From: Cysteiniphilum litorale
Lineage (GTDB): Bacteria; Pseudomonadota; Gammaproteobacteria; Francisellales; Francisellaceae
NCBI RefSeq assembly: GCF_003428165.1
Contig: NZ_QLIQ01000027.1
Location: forward strand, 1-43,582
Direction: 5' to 3'
DNA: 43,582 bases
Shown: piece by piece, positions 34,255 through 43,398 of the stretch
Numbering within the stretch: the first letter of the stretch is position 1
How the letters are laid out: each line of letters begins with the position of its first letter
Position numbers and translations under genes: made by a program
Notes under the pieces: generated by a model
Told to the model about the DNA's origin: nothing
Databases searched by the model: none
Seen by the model: the letters and a program-made list of their open reading frames with translations, nothing else

Positions 34255-36126
34255 CTAAACAGTTAGTTGATAAGGAACTTCAACAATAATTCGTGCTTGA
34301 CCTTTGGTCTCGGTTTTACTGACACTTTTTAAGCCCCAACGTAAAAGAGCGGTTTTTTGATTATGCAGGAATGTATGCCATAGTTTGGTGGTTTCTGCTT
34401 TAGGAAGAACCAAGACAGCCAATCCTCGCTCAGGCTCAGTTAAATCCGTGCGACGAATAAACTTGATAAGTGGTCTTGATAGCGATTGATATTGTGAATC
34501 CAGAATAACTAACTCTTCAGGGAAGTTTAATTCATTCCATTGTTTCTGTAAGCGTGCGGTTTTTTCAGGATTTATATTGATGGTCACTGGTGTGATATCA
34601 GGCGATATCTTGCGCGCAAAACTAAGCGCTGCAATCGTGCCTTTATGTAATTTTGACACAGGCACAATTACTTTTAATTGTGTGTCTTTTTGTAATGAGG
34701 TCTCAATCAAACCGGTATCAGCACTTAAAGATAGTTCTTGATCCGCTAAACGATAATGGTGAGCAATGCGATAAAACATCAGAATTAATAGCGGCAAAGC
34801 AATGATGATAATCCACGCACCTTCAAAAAATTTAGACTCAATAACGACAATTACAGCAATGAAGGTACAAAGACAACCGAAGCTATTGATGCTTGCTTTG
34901 ATCCACCAGCTTTTGACCGTGCGACGACGGTTATACCATACGCGCACAAGACCTGCTTGGCAGAGGGTGAAGGCTAAAAATACACCAATGGAGTATAGCG
35001 GAATAAGCGCACTGGTATTGGCTTGAAAGACAATGATTAACACACAAGCAAAAACAGCAAGTGCCAAAATCCCATTACTAAAGGCTAAGCGATCACCAAC
35101 GTTTTGTAGTTGTCTTGGTAGATAACCATCTTTACTAATCATTGAGGTTAGGAGTGGGAAGCCCGCAAAAGAAGTATTGGCTGCGAGTAATAAGATCAAA
35201 CAAGTGACTGTTTGCAATAGATAATAAAATACGCCTCCACCAAAAATATTGTGTCCGATTTGCGATAATAAACTCTGATCGGTTAAAGGCTGTAACTCTA
35301 GTTTAGATGCAAGAAATGAGATTCCTAAAAACATCGAAATCAAGAGTACGATCAATACCATTAAGGTGATCGATGCGTTTTTAGCGCGTGGCTGTTTAAA
35401 TGACATCACACCATTAGCAACGGCTTCAATCCCTGTCATTGCTGAACATCCTGATGAAAAGGCGCGCAGAATGAGTGTCAAGGTTAAGACCCCTGTTAAT
35501 GGCGCCATAAGGTCTGTCGCATGTGAGTAATCAACAGGAGGTAAATTGCCAGTGAGATAGCGATAAAGTCCAATGCCAACCATCGATAATATAACGACAA
35601 CGAAAGCGTAAGTTGGCCACATAAAGGCAGAAGCTGATTCTTTCATGCCGCGCAGGTTCATCCACATGATAAAAATAATCGCGATAACAGCCATGAGCTC
35701 AGCATGTGATTGTACTTCAGGAAAAGCCGAAGTAATCGCTAAAATGCCTGCCGAGACACTCACCGCCACCGTTAAAATATAATCAAGCATGAGCGCGCCT
35801 GCGGCAAGAAGCCCCATAAAGGTGCCTAAATTCTCGCGTGCCACAATGTATGCCCCACCGCCTTCAGGGTAAGCATCAATAGCTTGTTTGTAGGATACGC
35901 CAACGACAACAATCAAGATGGCAATAAAAATAGCGATATGCATCGACATCGCTAGGGCTGCGGTACCTGCTAAGATAAGCACAGTTAAAATCTCACCAGT
36001 TGCATATGCTACGGAGGATAGTGCATCGGAAGAAAAAATAGCTAATGCATGTTTTTTTGATAAAGCATGCTCTTCAGCTTGGGCTTTGGGAATAGGGTCG
36101 CCAAAAAAAATGCGTCCTAATTTCAT
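34255..36126 (-). CDS. kimA-like: KimA-like APC-superfamily permease (probable potassium importer)
   Basis: The 623-residue protein has an APC transporter domain (~1-430) followed by a cytosolic domain (~460-623). The N-terminal ALAIFSSDALSSVAYATGE, then YPEGGGAYIVARENLG, and MLDYILTVAVSVSAGILAIT closely follow Bacillus subtilis KimA (YdaO), a high-affinity K+/H+ symporter of about 607 residues. The tail KVIVPVSKLHKGTIAALSF resembles a universal-stress-protein-like fold. I infer potassium uptake; amino acid transport is the alternative. The reading frame begins with MKLGRIFFGDPIPKAQAEE. No K+ sensor or riboswitch is visible upstream. It lies in the same direction as nif3 and rbsK, 123 bp after nif3. 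Confidence 0.82.
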   Translation of the reverse strand: MKLGRIFFGDPIPKAQAEEHALSKKHALAIFSSDALSSVAYATGEILTVLILAGTAALAMSMHIAIFIAILIVVVGVSYKQAIDAYPEGGGAYIVARENLGTFMGLLAAGALMLDYILTVAVSVSAGILAITSAFPEVQSHAELMAVIAIIFIMWMNLRGMKESASAFMWPTYAFVVVILSMVGIGLYRYLTGNLPPVDYSHATDLMAPLTGVLTLTLILRAFSSGCSAMTGIEAVANGVMSFKQPRAKNASITLMVLIVLLISMFLGISFLASKLELQPLTDQSLLSQIGHNIFGGGVFYYLLQTVTCLILLLAANTSFAGFPLLTSMISKDGYLPRQLQNVGDRLAFSNGILALAVFACVLIIVFQANTSALIPLYSIGVFLAFTLCQAGLVRVWYNRRRTVKSWWIKASINSFGCLCTFIAVIVVIESKFFEGAWIIIIALPLLILMFYRIAHHYRLADQELSLSADTGLIETSLQKDTQLKVIVPVSKLHKGTIAALSFARKISPDITPVTININPEKTARLQKQWNELNFPEELVILDSQYQSLSRPLIKFIRRTDLTEPERGLAVLVLPKAETTKLWHTFLHNQKTALLRWGLKSVSKTETKGQARIIVEVPYQLTV

Positions 36127-36249
36127 AAGTGAAATCCATCGTGTTTCTCATCGGTTAAGTCCGCGAATTTACACTATTTTTATTTTTTAGGCAATGTTGG
36201 CAGAATATCTAAAAAGACAGAGAAAGAAAAAAGTAAAAAAGCAAAAGAC

Positions 36250-37002
36250 TTAAACTGGGTTATCAATATCAATAAAGTGATGTGTTAAATCAAAGTGCTC
36301 AGCAAGATGTTGACCAAGGGCTTTTATGCCATAGCGCTCGGTGGCATGGTGACCTGCAGCGATATAGGTGATACCTAACTCACGTGCAATTAAGGTGGTG
36401 CGTTCAGAGATTTCACCTGAGATATAAACATCGGCACCAGCATGATAGGCGTGTTCAATAAAATCTTGCGCCCCCCCTGTGCAGATGGCAATTTTTTGAA
36501 TTTTTTGATTCATCTTGCCGACAATAAGAGGGGTGCGTTTCAATTTGGCAGTAATAAGATGAGCAAGCTCAGTTAATGTCGTGTGATGATCACAGAGAAT
36601 CCCATAATTAGGTGTGGTGCCTGTATCAAACTCAGCGCTCACATTGAGATCTAGAAGTTGAGCTAATTGTGCGTTATTACCCAGTGTTGGATGAACATCA
36701 AGCGGCAAATGATACGCAAATAAATTGATATCATGCTTGATCAGTGATTTGATGCGTTGGTATTTTATGCCGGCAATGGTTTGGTTCTCGCCTTTCCAAA
36801 AATAGCCATGATGCACAAGAATGGCATCTGCCTTTTTTAAAATAGCGGCTTCTATTAGCTCAAGGCTGGCACTAACACCTGTGACAATGGTGTGAATACT
36901 TTTCATGCCCTCAACTTGTAGACCATTAGGACAATAATCCTTGATCATATCAACATTTAATAGTTGATTGAGATATGCTTTAAGCTCTTTTTGATCAATC
37001 AT
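36250..37002 (-). CDS. Nif3-like dinuclear metal centre protein (YbgI family)
   Basis: The 250-residue protein belongs to the NIF3/YbgI family of hexameric, two-metal proteins of uncertain function (once annotated GTP cyclohydrolase I type 2). Metal-binding residues appear in DAILVHHGYFWKGE, NLFAYHLPLDVHPTLGNNAQLA, and near the end in YIAAGHHATERYG. ICTGGAQDFIEHA is typical. It starts within the last codons of rbsK as ATGA, so the two are coupled. Some members act in RNA or glutathione chemistry; no role can be deduced here. Confidence 0.92.
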   Translation of the reverse strand: MIDQKELKAYLNQLLNVDMIKDYCPNGLQVEGMKSIHTIVTGVSASLELIEAAILKKADAILVHHGYFWKGENQTIAGIKYQRIKSLIKHDINLFAYHLPLDVHPTLGNNAQLAQLLDLNVSAEFDTGTTPNYGILCDHHTTLTELAHLITAKLKRTPLIVGKMNQKIQKIAICTGGAQDFIEHAYHAGADVYISGEISERTTLIARELGITYIAAGHHATERYGIKALGQHLAEHFDLTHHFIDIDNPV

Positions 37003-37910
37003 ATGTGACTCGTTGAGTGTGTGATTTCATCAAGATAAGGAATAGAGCTTTGCGCCCCTAGTTTAGTGACGGAGAGCGCTGCTGCTTTGTTAGCAAATGC
37101 AATAGCCTCTAGCAAGGTATTATTTTGAGCAAGCGCACTGACCAAAGCACCATTAAAAGTATCCCCTGCTGCCGTGGTATCAATGGCAGCTACTTTGTGT
37201 GTGGGAATAAGCTTTGCAGTATTGCCATCATAGAAGAAAGCACCCTGTGCGCCCATGGTAATAATAACGTTACTAACACCTCGATTAAAGAGCACTTTAG
37301 CAGCCATAAGCGCTGATGATTCGTCTTTAACCTCAATGCCAGTGAGTAATGCAGCTTCTGTTTCATTAGGTGTGATGATATCAATCAGTGGGTAAAGCGT
37401 ATCAGGTAAGCTTTGCGCAGGTGCTGGATTAAGTACAAATAAGCATTGATTGCTTTTGGCTAATTCGCCAGCACGCATAATGGTTTCTAAGGGCGTTTCT
37501 AGCTGTGTCAGGACAATTTGACTATGCGCAAATTGCGTGGTGAGTTTATCTAAATCTTGAGGTGTTAATAAAGTGTTAGCGCCAGGGGCAACAGCAATCG
37601 AGTTCTCGCCATTTTGGGCAACATAAATCATTGCGACACCAGAGGGTTCAGAGCTGCGCTTGATATGTTTGATATTAATATTATCTTTGCGGTAATTATT
37701 GATAAGTGTTTCGCCAAAGCTATCCTCACCGACACAAGAGACAAAGCACACATCACTACCTAGGCGTGCACTTGCAACCGCTTGATTAGCGCCCTTGCCA
37801 CCTGAGGCTGTTAAAAATTGTCCACCTAAAATTGTCTCTCCTGGACTTGGAATATGTTCAACCTGTATAATCAGATCCATATTGGCACTACCAATGACCA
37901 TTATTGTCAT
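36999..37910 (-). CDS. rbsK: Ribokinase (PfkB family)
   Basis: This phosphorylates D-ribose to ribose-5-phosphate. The PfkB signatures are GSANMDLIIQVEHIPSPGET at the start, ASGGKGANQAVASARLG with the sugar loop, and the catalytic DTTAAGDTFNGALVSALA near the end. ITPNETEAALLTGIEV gives the lid. From the ATG at 37910 (AAGGATAGTGATT upstream) it has 303 residues; a GTG at 37916 adds two codons. No ribose transporter or rbsD is present. It overlaps nif3 by four bases. Confidence 0.92.
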   Translation of the reverse strand: MTIMVIGSANMDLIIQVEHIPSPGETILGGQFLTASGGKGANQAVASARLGSDVCFVSCVGEDSFGETLINNYRKDNINIKHIKRSSEPSGVAMIYVAQNGENSIAVAPGANTLLTPQDLDKLTTQFAHSQIVLTQLETPLETIMRAGELAKSNQCLFVLNPAPAQSLPDTLYPLIDIITPNETEAALLTGIEVKDESSALMAAKVLFNRGVSNVIITMGAQGAFFYDGNTAKLIPTHKVAAIDTTAAGDTFNGALVSALAQNNTLLEAIAFANKAAALSVTKLGAQSSIPYLDEITHSTSHI

Positions 37911-38096
37911 AATCACTATCCTTAAATTTTGTTATCAAAATATATAAAACTTGGCTATCGTATCATATTTTCTGCCTACGCCTAAACAGCTAATGGCAGC
38001 TACCAGCAGTATATCATTGCTTAGAGCATGTAAAGCCTGCAAAAGTATTGTGTCTGGTATACAATACTGCGCAATGCATCTCTAGAGTTTTGAAAA

Positions 38097-38558
38097 ATGA
38101 TTCATATTGCGCTATATGAGCCTGAGATTCCGCCTAATACTGGAAATATTATTCGTTTGTGCGCCAATACTGGGGCAAAGCTTCATTTGATTGAGCCGTT
38201 GGGTTTTGATCTGGATGATAAGAAGTTGCGTCGTGCTGGATTAGATTACCATGAGTTTGCCGCAGTGCTTAGATACAAGAATTTTCAACGTTTTGTTGAA
38301 GCACATGCTGATAAACGAATATGGGCATGTACAACAAAAGCCAATCAATACTATCATCAAGTTGAGTTTCAAAAAGATGATATCTTACTTTTGGGACCTG
38401 AAAGTCGAGGACTACCGCAAGAAGTCAGGGATCAGTTGCATCAAACGCAAATCAAATTGCCGATGCTAGCAAATAGTCGCAGTTTAAACCTATCTAATGC
38501 TACGGCAATTATGCTGTTTGAAGCATGGCGACAATTAGGATTTGAAGGCGCACTATGA
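38097..38558 (+). CDS. trmL: tRNA (cytidine(34)-2'-O)-methyltransferase TrmL
   Basis: TrmL methylates the wobble ribose in two leucine tRNA isoacceptors. It is a minimal SPOUT enzyme of 153 residues. [21 protein letters not shown] at the start, [22 protein letters not shown] and the trefoil-knot end [24 protein letters not shown] are diagnostic. Upstream, an extended -10 like TGGTATACAAT (38056-38066) may drive it. Its stop overlaps the next ATG as ATGA. Confidence 0.95.
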   Translation: MIHIALYEPEIPPNTGNIIRLCANTGAKLHLIEPLGFDLDDKKLRRAGLDYHEFAAVLRYKNFQRFVEAHADKRIWACTTKANQYYHQVEFQKDDILLLGPESRGLPQEVRDQLHQTQIKLPMLANSRSLNLSNATAIMLFEAWRQLGFEGAL

Positions 38559-39952
38559 GCGATCAAAAGTCTTTTGTGGCGTATGCAGTTGCTATTGTTA
38601 TGCTCATGGAGCTCGTTGATGGCAGTGCGTTAAATACCTCCTTGCCACAAATGGCGGCGTCATTTGATGTGAACCCGATTAGTTTAAAAGTTGCTATTAC
38701 CGTCTATTTGTTAACTTTGGGTCTGTTTGTGCCAGCATCAACATGGGTGGCTGAGCGCTTTGGTACAAAAAGAATATTACTCATCTCAGCTATAGGGTTT
38801 ATTTTATCGTCTGTACTTTGTGGCTTATCGACCAATTTGCCAATGCTTGTAGTCTCCCGTGCATTACAAGGCTTTTTTGGTGCATTTACGATGCCAGTAG
38901 CGCGGATGATACTGGTGCGTGTCTATAAGAAAAATCTGTTATACGCAATGACGATTATGGGGAGTATTTTAACCATAGGACCTATGCTTGGCCCTTTGAT
39001 TGGTGGCGGGATTACGACTTACCTTAATTGGCGCTATATTTTCTTTATCAATGTGCCTATTGGCTTATTTGCATTAGTACTTGCTTGGCGCTTTATCCCT
39101 AAAATCGATGGCAAAAAACAAGATTTTGGATTTGATTATCTGGGATTTATCTTGCTTGGCATAGCTATCGCATTTTTCATGTTTGTATTAGATACCGTTA
39201 TTGATCATTCGATTTCAAATAGCCTGAAAGGCGTGGTTCTAATCTTTGCTATTGTGTTATTGCTGTTGTATTTGATCTATGCGCGATATAAAAGGCAAGG
39301 TGCGATTGTGAACCTTAATATTTTCCGTCATCAAAGCTTTAATGCCTTAGTGTTAGTCAGTGTTATGGTACGCTTATCAACGATGGGACTGATGTTTATG
39401 CTGCCATTGTATTTGCAAATTCATCATGGTTTTAGTGCCTTTGAGGCAGGACTTGCTTTTATGGCGTTTATGATCCCTGCATGGCTTGTTAAGCGTGTGG
39501 TTAAGGCGATTTTAAAAGCGCTTGGGCTATATCGTTATATGCTTATTATCATTGGTCTTATGTGTTTTAGCTATCTAGGGTTAGCATGGTTATTTAGTCA
39601 TTTTGATTTTGCACTGTATTTAGGCTTGTTAGCAGTTATTGGTGCTTCATTTGGTTGTTTTACGATGGTGACTAACTCCAGTATTTATAGCACAGTAAGT
39701 GACGATGAGGTCGGTGTTAGTAGTGTCATTATGAGTGCGGTTATTCAGTTATCAAGTGCCTTTGCGGTTGCGTGGGTGGCAACTTTGTTAGCAACGTTTT
39801 CCAATGTGTTTGAGCTTAGTGCCCATTCTACGATTACGCTTCATGCGTTTAGTTATGTTATGATTTTTTGTGCACTAGGCATGTTTATGACGGCTATTTA
39901 TTTGTTTTTTTGTCAGCAAACACATCGCTTAAGTGGTATTCAATTAACGTAA
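38555..39952 (+). CDS. MFS transporter, DHA2-type (EmrB/QacA-like)
   Basis: The 465-residue carrier is hydrophobic throughout. [16 protein letters not shown] at the start, [12 protein letters not shown] (motif A) and [15 protein letters not shown] (motif C, antiporter) place it in the drug/proton antiporter class. [13 protein letters not shown] is the typical loop after helix five. It is slightly shorter than most 14-helix members, and its middle ([18 protein letters not shown]) is divergent. The substrate is unknown, and no membrane-fusion partner (EmrA) is next to it. It is coupled to trmL by a four-base overlap. Its 3' end abuts an IS-end remnant. Confidence 0.9.
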   Translation: MSDQKSFVAYAVAIVMLMELVDGSALNTSLPQMAASFDVNPISLKVAITVYLLTLGLFVPASTWVAERFGTKRILLISAIGFILSSVLCGLSTNLPMLVVSRALQGFFGAFTMPVARMILVRVYKKNLLYAMTIMGSILTIGPMLGPLIGGGITTYLNWRYIFFINVPIGLFALVLAWRFIPKIDGKKQDFGFDYLGFILLGIAIAFFMFVLDTVIDHSISNSLKGVVLIFAIVLLLLYLIYARYKRQGAIVNLNIFRHQSFNALVLVSVMVRLSTMGLMFMLPLYLQIHHGFSAFEAGLAFMAFMIPAWLVKRVVKAILKALGLYRYMLIIIGLMCFSYLGLAWLFSHFDFALYLGLLAVIGASFGCFTMVTNSSIYSTVSDDEVGVSSVIMSAVIQLSSAFAVAWVATLLATFSNVFELSAHSTITLHAFSYVMIFCALGMFMTAIYLFFCQQTHRLSGIQLT

Positions 39953-40167
39953 GAACTAATTGTGCTAATTTTAGAGTCAACTATTTTGACGTATATGGGG
40001 TAGAATAGTTTTTTAAAATCAGCAACTAAAATCATATATAATTCGGTTGGATCTTCTAGCCAAGGTGCAACCAATTCTCTGAAATGACTAGATCTTAATT
40101 GTTTAAACATTTTTTTATTACCTTCTAAACTTTCTTCTTTTTTCACTGATGACCTCGTTATTCCCAT
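39940..40167 (-). CDS. Hypothetical short protein, probably 3'-truncated
   Basis: A 75-codon frame (a more plausible start is ATG 40110, with AGAAGG ten bases upstream, giving 56 codons). The part SSHFRELVAPWLEDPTELYM then ILVADFKKLF looks like real protein, but I do not recognise the family. The last ~20 codons (YPIYVKIVDSKI onward) are encoded in a 31-bp stretch at 39979-40009 that matches the end of the IS at 43399. The natural C-terminus was therefore probably lost. The frame ends 13 bases inside the convergent MFS gene. Confidence 0.4.
   Translation of the reverse strand: MGITRSSVKKEESLEGNKKMFKQLRSSHFRELVAPWLEDPTELYMILVADFKKLFYPIYVKIVDSKISTISSYVN
39979..40009. mobile_element. Solitary IS3-type inverted-repeat remnant
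   Basis: Read on the minus strand, this begins ACTATTCTACCCCA, 14 bases identical to 43404-43417 near the end of the right-edge IS. It continues with GTCAAnAnAGTT as in that repeat, about 25 of 31 positions with one gap. Its interior side faces left (towards the MFS gene) and its outer side faces right. No transposase remains, so it is a scar of a former insertion or deletion. Confidence 0.6.
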
Positions 40168-40173
40168 GTTTAG

Positions 40174-40186
40174 TTGCGGCGAAGCC
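40174..40186. repeat. Small GC-rich hairpin GCGGCgaaGCCGC
   Basis: A five-base perfect stem with a GAA loop (TTC on the minus strand) lies between the F-box-like gene and the short ORF, 25 bases after the former's stop. It has no T-tract. It might stabilise the upstream transcript or be part of a repeat. Confidence 0.35.
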
Positions 40187-40210
40187 GCTTAGGGTGCTCC
40201 TTACTTAAAT

Positions 40211-41107
40211 TTATTTTTTATTGAAGAGGTGTAGGTAACTGTAATTTCCATTAGAAAAATTAGGTATATTTAGCGTTGTGTCAATTGCCTTTCTGATCAT
40301 GTCCTCATCTACTTCGGCAGGAGGAATCATTAATACACTCTCTTTAGGGTGATTAAGAAGATCAATAAGATAGTTGGCACTGTTACATTGGCTAAACATT
40401 TTTGTAAGTTCTGCAGTAGCCTCTGTACCATAGTGTTTATGGTATAGATTGATCAGACATATCAATGCTTCTCGTAGCTTTGTCACTTTTAGTAGTTTCG
40501 GAGTAGTATTGATGTCAAAATATAATACTTTGAATTGCTCTATCTGCTGAATTGCTAGGGGTGTTTGATTTATATCAGTAAGTGTTTGCATAGGACGTAA
40601 GTAGTACTCATCATAGACCTCTTGTCGCGAGAGGACCCTGTTATTTAAATTAGTTAGATAGTCCCTGTGCTTACTGTATTTCCTACCGTCAAAAAGCCGA
40701 GTATCAAAATTGTCCATCATAAGAAACTCCAGTTTGCTTTTCATGATTGCATAAGATAGTTGTTTTATGCTGTGTGTCGCTTCATGCAAGCACCATTCAT
40801 TGGTTTTAGTATGTTGCAATCGATACATGGCAAAAAAATTATTTATCATCTGATTAGCATTATCTTTAATATCAGCGCTAACGTGAAGCTCTTCACATAT
40901 ATCGCTAAGTGCCTGACTCGTATTGGTATATGCTGATGCGATGTAGTCGAGTACTAGCATCTTCATGATTAGGGGTCTGTATTTATTCTCTGTAATAATT
41001 GCTTTATATATTGCTTTGTTAGTCAGAAGCAAGTTGGTGATGTCCTTTATTTGCAAGTGCTGACATATTATATGTAAAATGTCACTGTTTTGTTCTATTG
41101 ATTTCAT
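40211..41107 (-). CDS. Uncharacterised protein with N-terminal F-box-like motif (candidate effector)
   Basis: The 298-residue protein is soluble and helical, with no signal peptide or membrane segment. Residues 7-42 (SDILHIICQHLQIKDITN, then LLLTNKAIYKAI) follow the eukaryotic F-box pattern: short polar start, I-x-x-x-L-x-x-x-D-L/I-x-x-L-x-x-x-N/C-K-x-W/Y. In eukaryotes this segment binds Skp1 of SCF ubiquitin ligases. The rest (about 50-298) matches no family I recognise. Bacterial F-box proteins are known effectors, as in Legionella AnkB, so a role inside a host cell is plausible but inferred. The gene lies in the IS-bracketed segment with the lipoprotein gene upstream. It starts MKSIEQN, with AAGGTAATTTCAAG upstream. 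Confidence 0.55.
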   Translation of the reverse strand: MKSIEQNSDILHIICQHLQIKDITNLLLTNKAIYKAIITENKYRPLIMKMLVLDYIASAYTNTSQALSDICEELHVSADIKDNANQMINNFFAMYRLQHTKTNEWCLHEATHSIKQLSYAIMKSKLEFLMMDNFDTRLFDGRKYSKHRDYLTNLNNRVLSRQEVYDEYYLRPMQTLTDINQTPLAIQQIEQFKVLYFDINTTPKLLKVTKLREALICLINLYHKHYGTEATAELTKMFSQCNSANYLIDLLNHPKESVLMIPPAEVDEDMIRKAIDTTLNIPNFSNGNYSYLHLFNKK

Positions 41108-41312
41108 CTTGAAATTACCTTTTTTAGCATGAAGCCTCCATTGAGTGCGTAGATTTATAGGGGGTGATTTACCCTAATTGTTTCAAAGTTGTAGTTATTT
41201 AATGTATATGCTCAGCTTATGGCATGTATTAAACGGAAGAAGCAGCCATAAACTAAGTGTGTTTTTATTACAAATGACAATCGGCGTAGCTTACATCATT
41301 AATGCATCAAAA

Positions 41313-42980
41313 CTAAAGGGCTAATAGCTCAGTATTTATATTAGGATTTACGCCATTATCCATCCCAATTTCCTTATTAGTTATCGCATCAAACATCATT
41401 GAAGTTGATACATCAATATACTTAGCGTACTGTGCAAGCTTACTGGCATAGGTTTCAGACGCTACCTCATAACTTACTAAAAAGCGGTTGCCATCAGCAA
41501 GCTTAGTAATAGTAGGTGTTGGAGAAGTTTCTTGATTATCAGCAATTTTCATAAAAGCATATTTTGGTTCTGCACTATCATCAAAGGAGTAGCTTAAGAG
41601 ATTAGTGACATAAGTATGACTTTCTGAGTTTGTTGATTGATCCTCAACATAGGCGTAAACAATGCTGTTATTATTGCTATTAACATAATCAAAATCACTA
41701 ATAGCATAGCTTGTTTGATCCGTTCCTGGGATCTTGTCACCATTTTTCAAGAGAGTAATTGTTTTTGCAGCACTACCATCTGTGGCGTTTGCTGAGATCT
41801 CAGTCGCCAATAATGATCCATTGTCTGTTTTGCTATCAATCGCTGAGCGATAGCTTAAAACAAAATAACCATCATCTAAAAATGACAGACCAATGTTATC
41901 ATTGCCCTCTGCACTTAATACATTTTGTATACTACGCTGAAATGTTAGTGTCTTTTTTATATCATCAACTTTAGCAATATAAATAGACAGCTGTTTATTA
42001 TCTGCTGAGGAAACCAAAAAGGCAATTTGATTGTCTTTGGTATGCATATCGACAATAGCGGCTTGTGGTGCTTTATAGATTGTAAAGTCTGCTTCATTTG
42101 GAAACCCTACACTTTCTAAAGGTTGTGGATTACTAATCATAATCTCAGCATTGGTATTTTCTGTGTATTTTGTTGTAAGTTGCGATAGCGTGAATTTATT
42201 CATTGTGCTATCAAAGCCAATGAGGTCATTATTGTTTTTTAGTCGCGCATACTTTATATCCTCAGGAAGATAATTAAAAATCAGATTACTGTTTGAGGAT
42301 AACGGATCATTATTTGCTGTGGTATCGTAAATAGAAGCATAGTTATATTTATAGATAAAAAGAACAGCAGGCTGCGTCACTTCAGAAAGCAAATAACTAA
42401 ATGATTGTGTCACTTTCTGATCGGTTTGAGACAGAGAAAATATGAGGTTATTTGTGTCAAGCTTTTTATAGGCTTTCACGTCATCGATAGCCGCGGCAGG
42501 TGTCGAGAATGTGATATCAATTTTGCAGCGTTGCCCGGTAGTCATCGTATCAGTTGGATTATCATCACATGTCATGTGTTCGGCGCTAATGACATCGTTA
42601 TCAGATGTAACCGTTATTTGGTATTTGATGGGCTCGTCACCTATAGATTTCAAACTATCCTTATTTGGTGCAAGATAGATCCAGTAAGATGCGTTATAGC
42701 TGCTATTGTAAGGTAATATAGTATCACCTGGTGTTTGTGCCTCAGTTACTTCAAGGGTTGGCGGTGTAGGTGTTGGAGTAGGTGTTGGAGTAGGTGTTGG
42801 AGTAGGTGTTGGAGTAGGTGTTGGAGTAGGTGTTGGAGTAGGTGTTGGAGTAGGTGTTGGAGTAGGTGCTGGATTGACCCGAGAGCCTGATCCACCATGA
42901 TTTCCTCCGCAAGCACTCAATAATAGTGTGCTAGTTACTCCAAGACATATGACGAGTGATTTCAAAGATGTTTTTATCAT
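41313..42980 (-). CDS. Surface lipoprotein with repeat-encoded Pro-Thr stalk
   Basis: The 555-residue protein starts at ATG 42980, which has AAGGAG seven bases upstream; an upstream extension to 43022 lacks a site. The lipobox is LLSACGG, with the lipidated Cys24. A Gly-Ser spacer leads to a Pro-Thr stretch of about 35 residues, from the tandem repeat, and then to a ~480-residue globular part. That part starts with a beta-rich domain ([19 protein letters not shown], with a probable disulfide), followed by repeated strands with [20 protein letters not shown] and similar segments. I do not recognise the family. Gene-free sequence follows on both sides. Confidence 0.75.
   Translation of the reverse strand: MIKTSLKSLVICLGVTSTLLLSACGGNHGGSGSRVNPAPTPTPTPTPTPTPTPTPTPTPTPTPTPTPTPTPTPPTLEVTEAQTPGDTILPYNSSYNASYWIYLAPNKDSLKSIGDEPIKYQITVTSDNDVISAEHMTCDDNPTDTMTTGQRCKIDITFSTPAAAIDDVKAYKKLDTNNLIFSLSQTDQKVTQSFSYLLSEVTQPAVLFIYKYNYASIYDTTANNDPLSSNSNLIFNYLPEDIKYARLKNNNDLIGFDSTMNKFTLSQLTTKYTENTNAEIMISNPQPLESVGFPNEADFTIYKAPQAAIVDMHTKDNQIAFLVSSADNKQLSIYIAKVDDIKKTLTFQRSIQNVLSAEGNDNIGLSFLDDGYFVLSYRSAIDSKTDNGSLLATEISANATDGSAAKTITLLKNGDKIPGTDQTSYAISDFDYVNSNNNSIVYAYVEDQSTNSESHTYVTNLLSYSFDDSAEPKYAFMKIADNQETSPTPTITKLADGNRFLVSYEVASETYASKLAQYAKYIDVSTSMMFDAITNKEIGMDNGVNPNINTELLAL
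42769..42864. repeat. Eight perfect tandem copies of a 12-bp unit
   Basis: GGTGTTGGAGTA is repeated eight times without error over 96 bases; degenerate flanking units (GGTGCTGG at 42865, GGCGGTGTA before) extend it. On the coding strand each unit gives Pro-Thr-Pro-Thr. The unit length is a multiple of three, so copy-number change alters the stalk length without changing the frame. Confidence 0.95.
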
Positions 42981-43398
42981 ACTAAACTCCTTTTTTGTGT
43001 TTTTCATATTTTTATTTTTCATGATTGATGCTTAACCCATAGTTGCTGACATCAAGGATGACTATCCCGATAGATCTCATATGGATTTACTTAATTAGTG
43101 TTTAGCTAAATAAGTTGGTCTTATTGTAATAAGAGATTTGAGAGAAAACTTTAGTTAAAATGTTTAAATTTCAGTGTTTATATGAGCTATTTTTTACAAA
43201 TATTTAACATCTTTGGCAGGCGTTATTAACCAATACCTCAACACAGCGATGATAAGGAAATATATCGCTTGATTGGTTTTGTTACAATTTAACAACACTT
43301 TTTAGAATGACAAAAAAATAAAATTGTGAATGGTGAAAAGTGTCAAGGCTCAGGCAAAATATTGCCTTACAGTAACCAGTCAAATGAGAAAATCATCG
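42981..43398. other. Gene-free region between lipoprotein and right-edge IS
   Basis: About 420 AT-rich bases without a coding frame. It should hold the lipoprotein promoter. One small perfect palindrome, AGGCAA-AATA-TTGCCT, lies at 43352-43367, with no T-run. I see no RNA gene. Confidence 0.5.

Noticed and set aside
42769-42864. Possible CRISPR array
   Set aside because: The 12-bp units are contiguous and perfect, with no spacers, and lie inside a coding frame.
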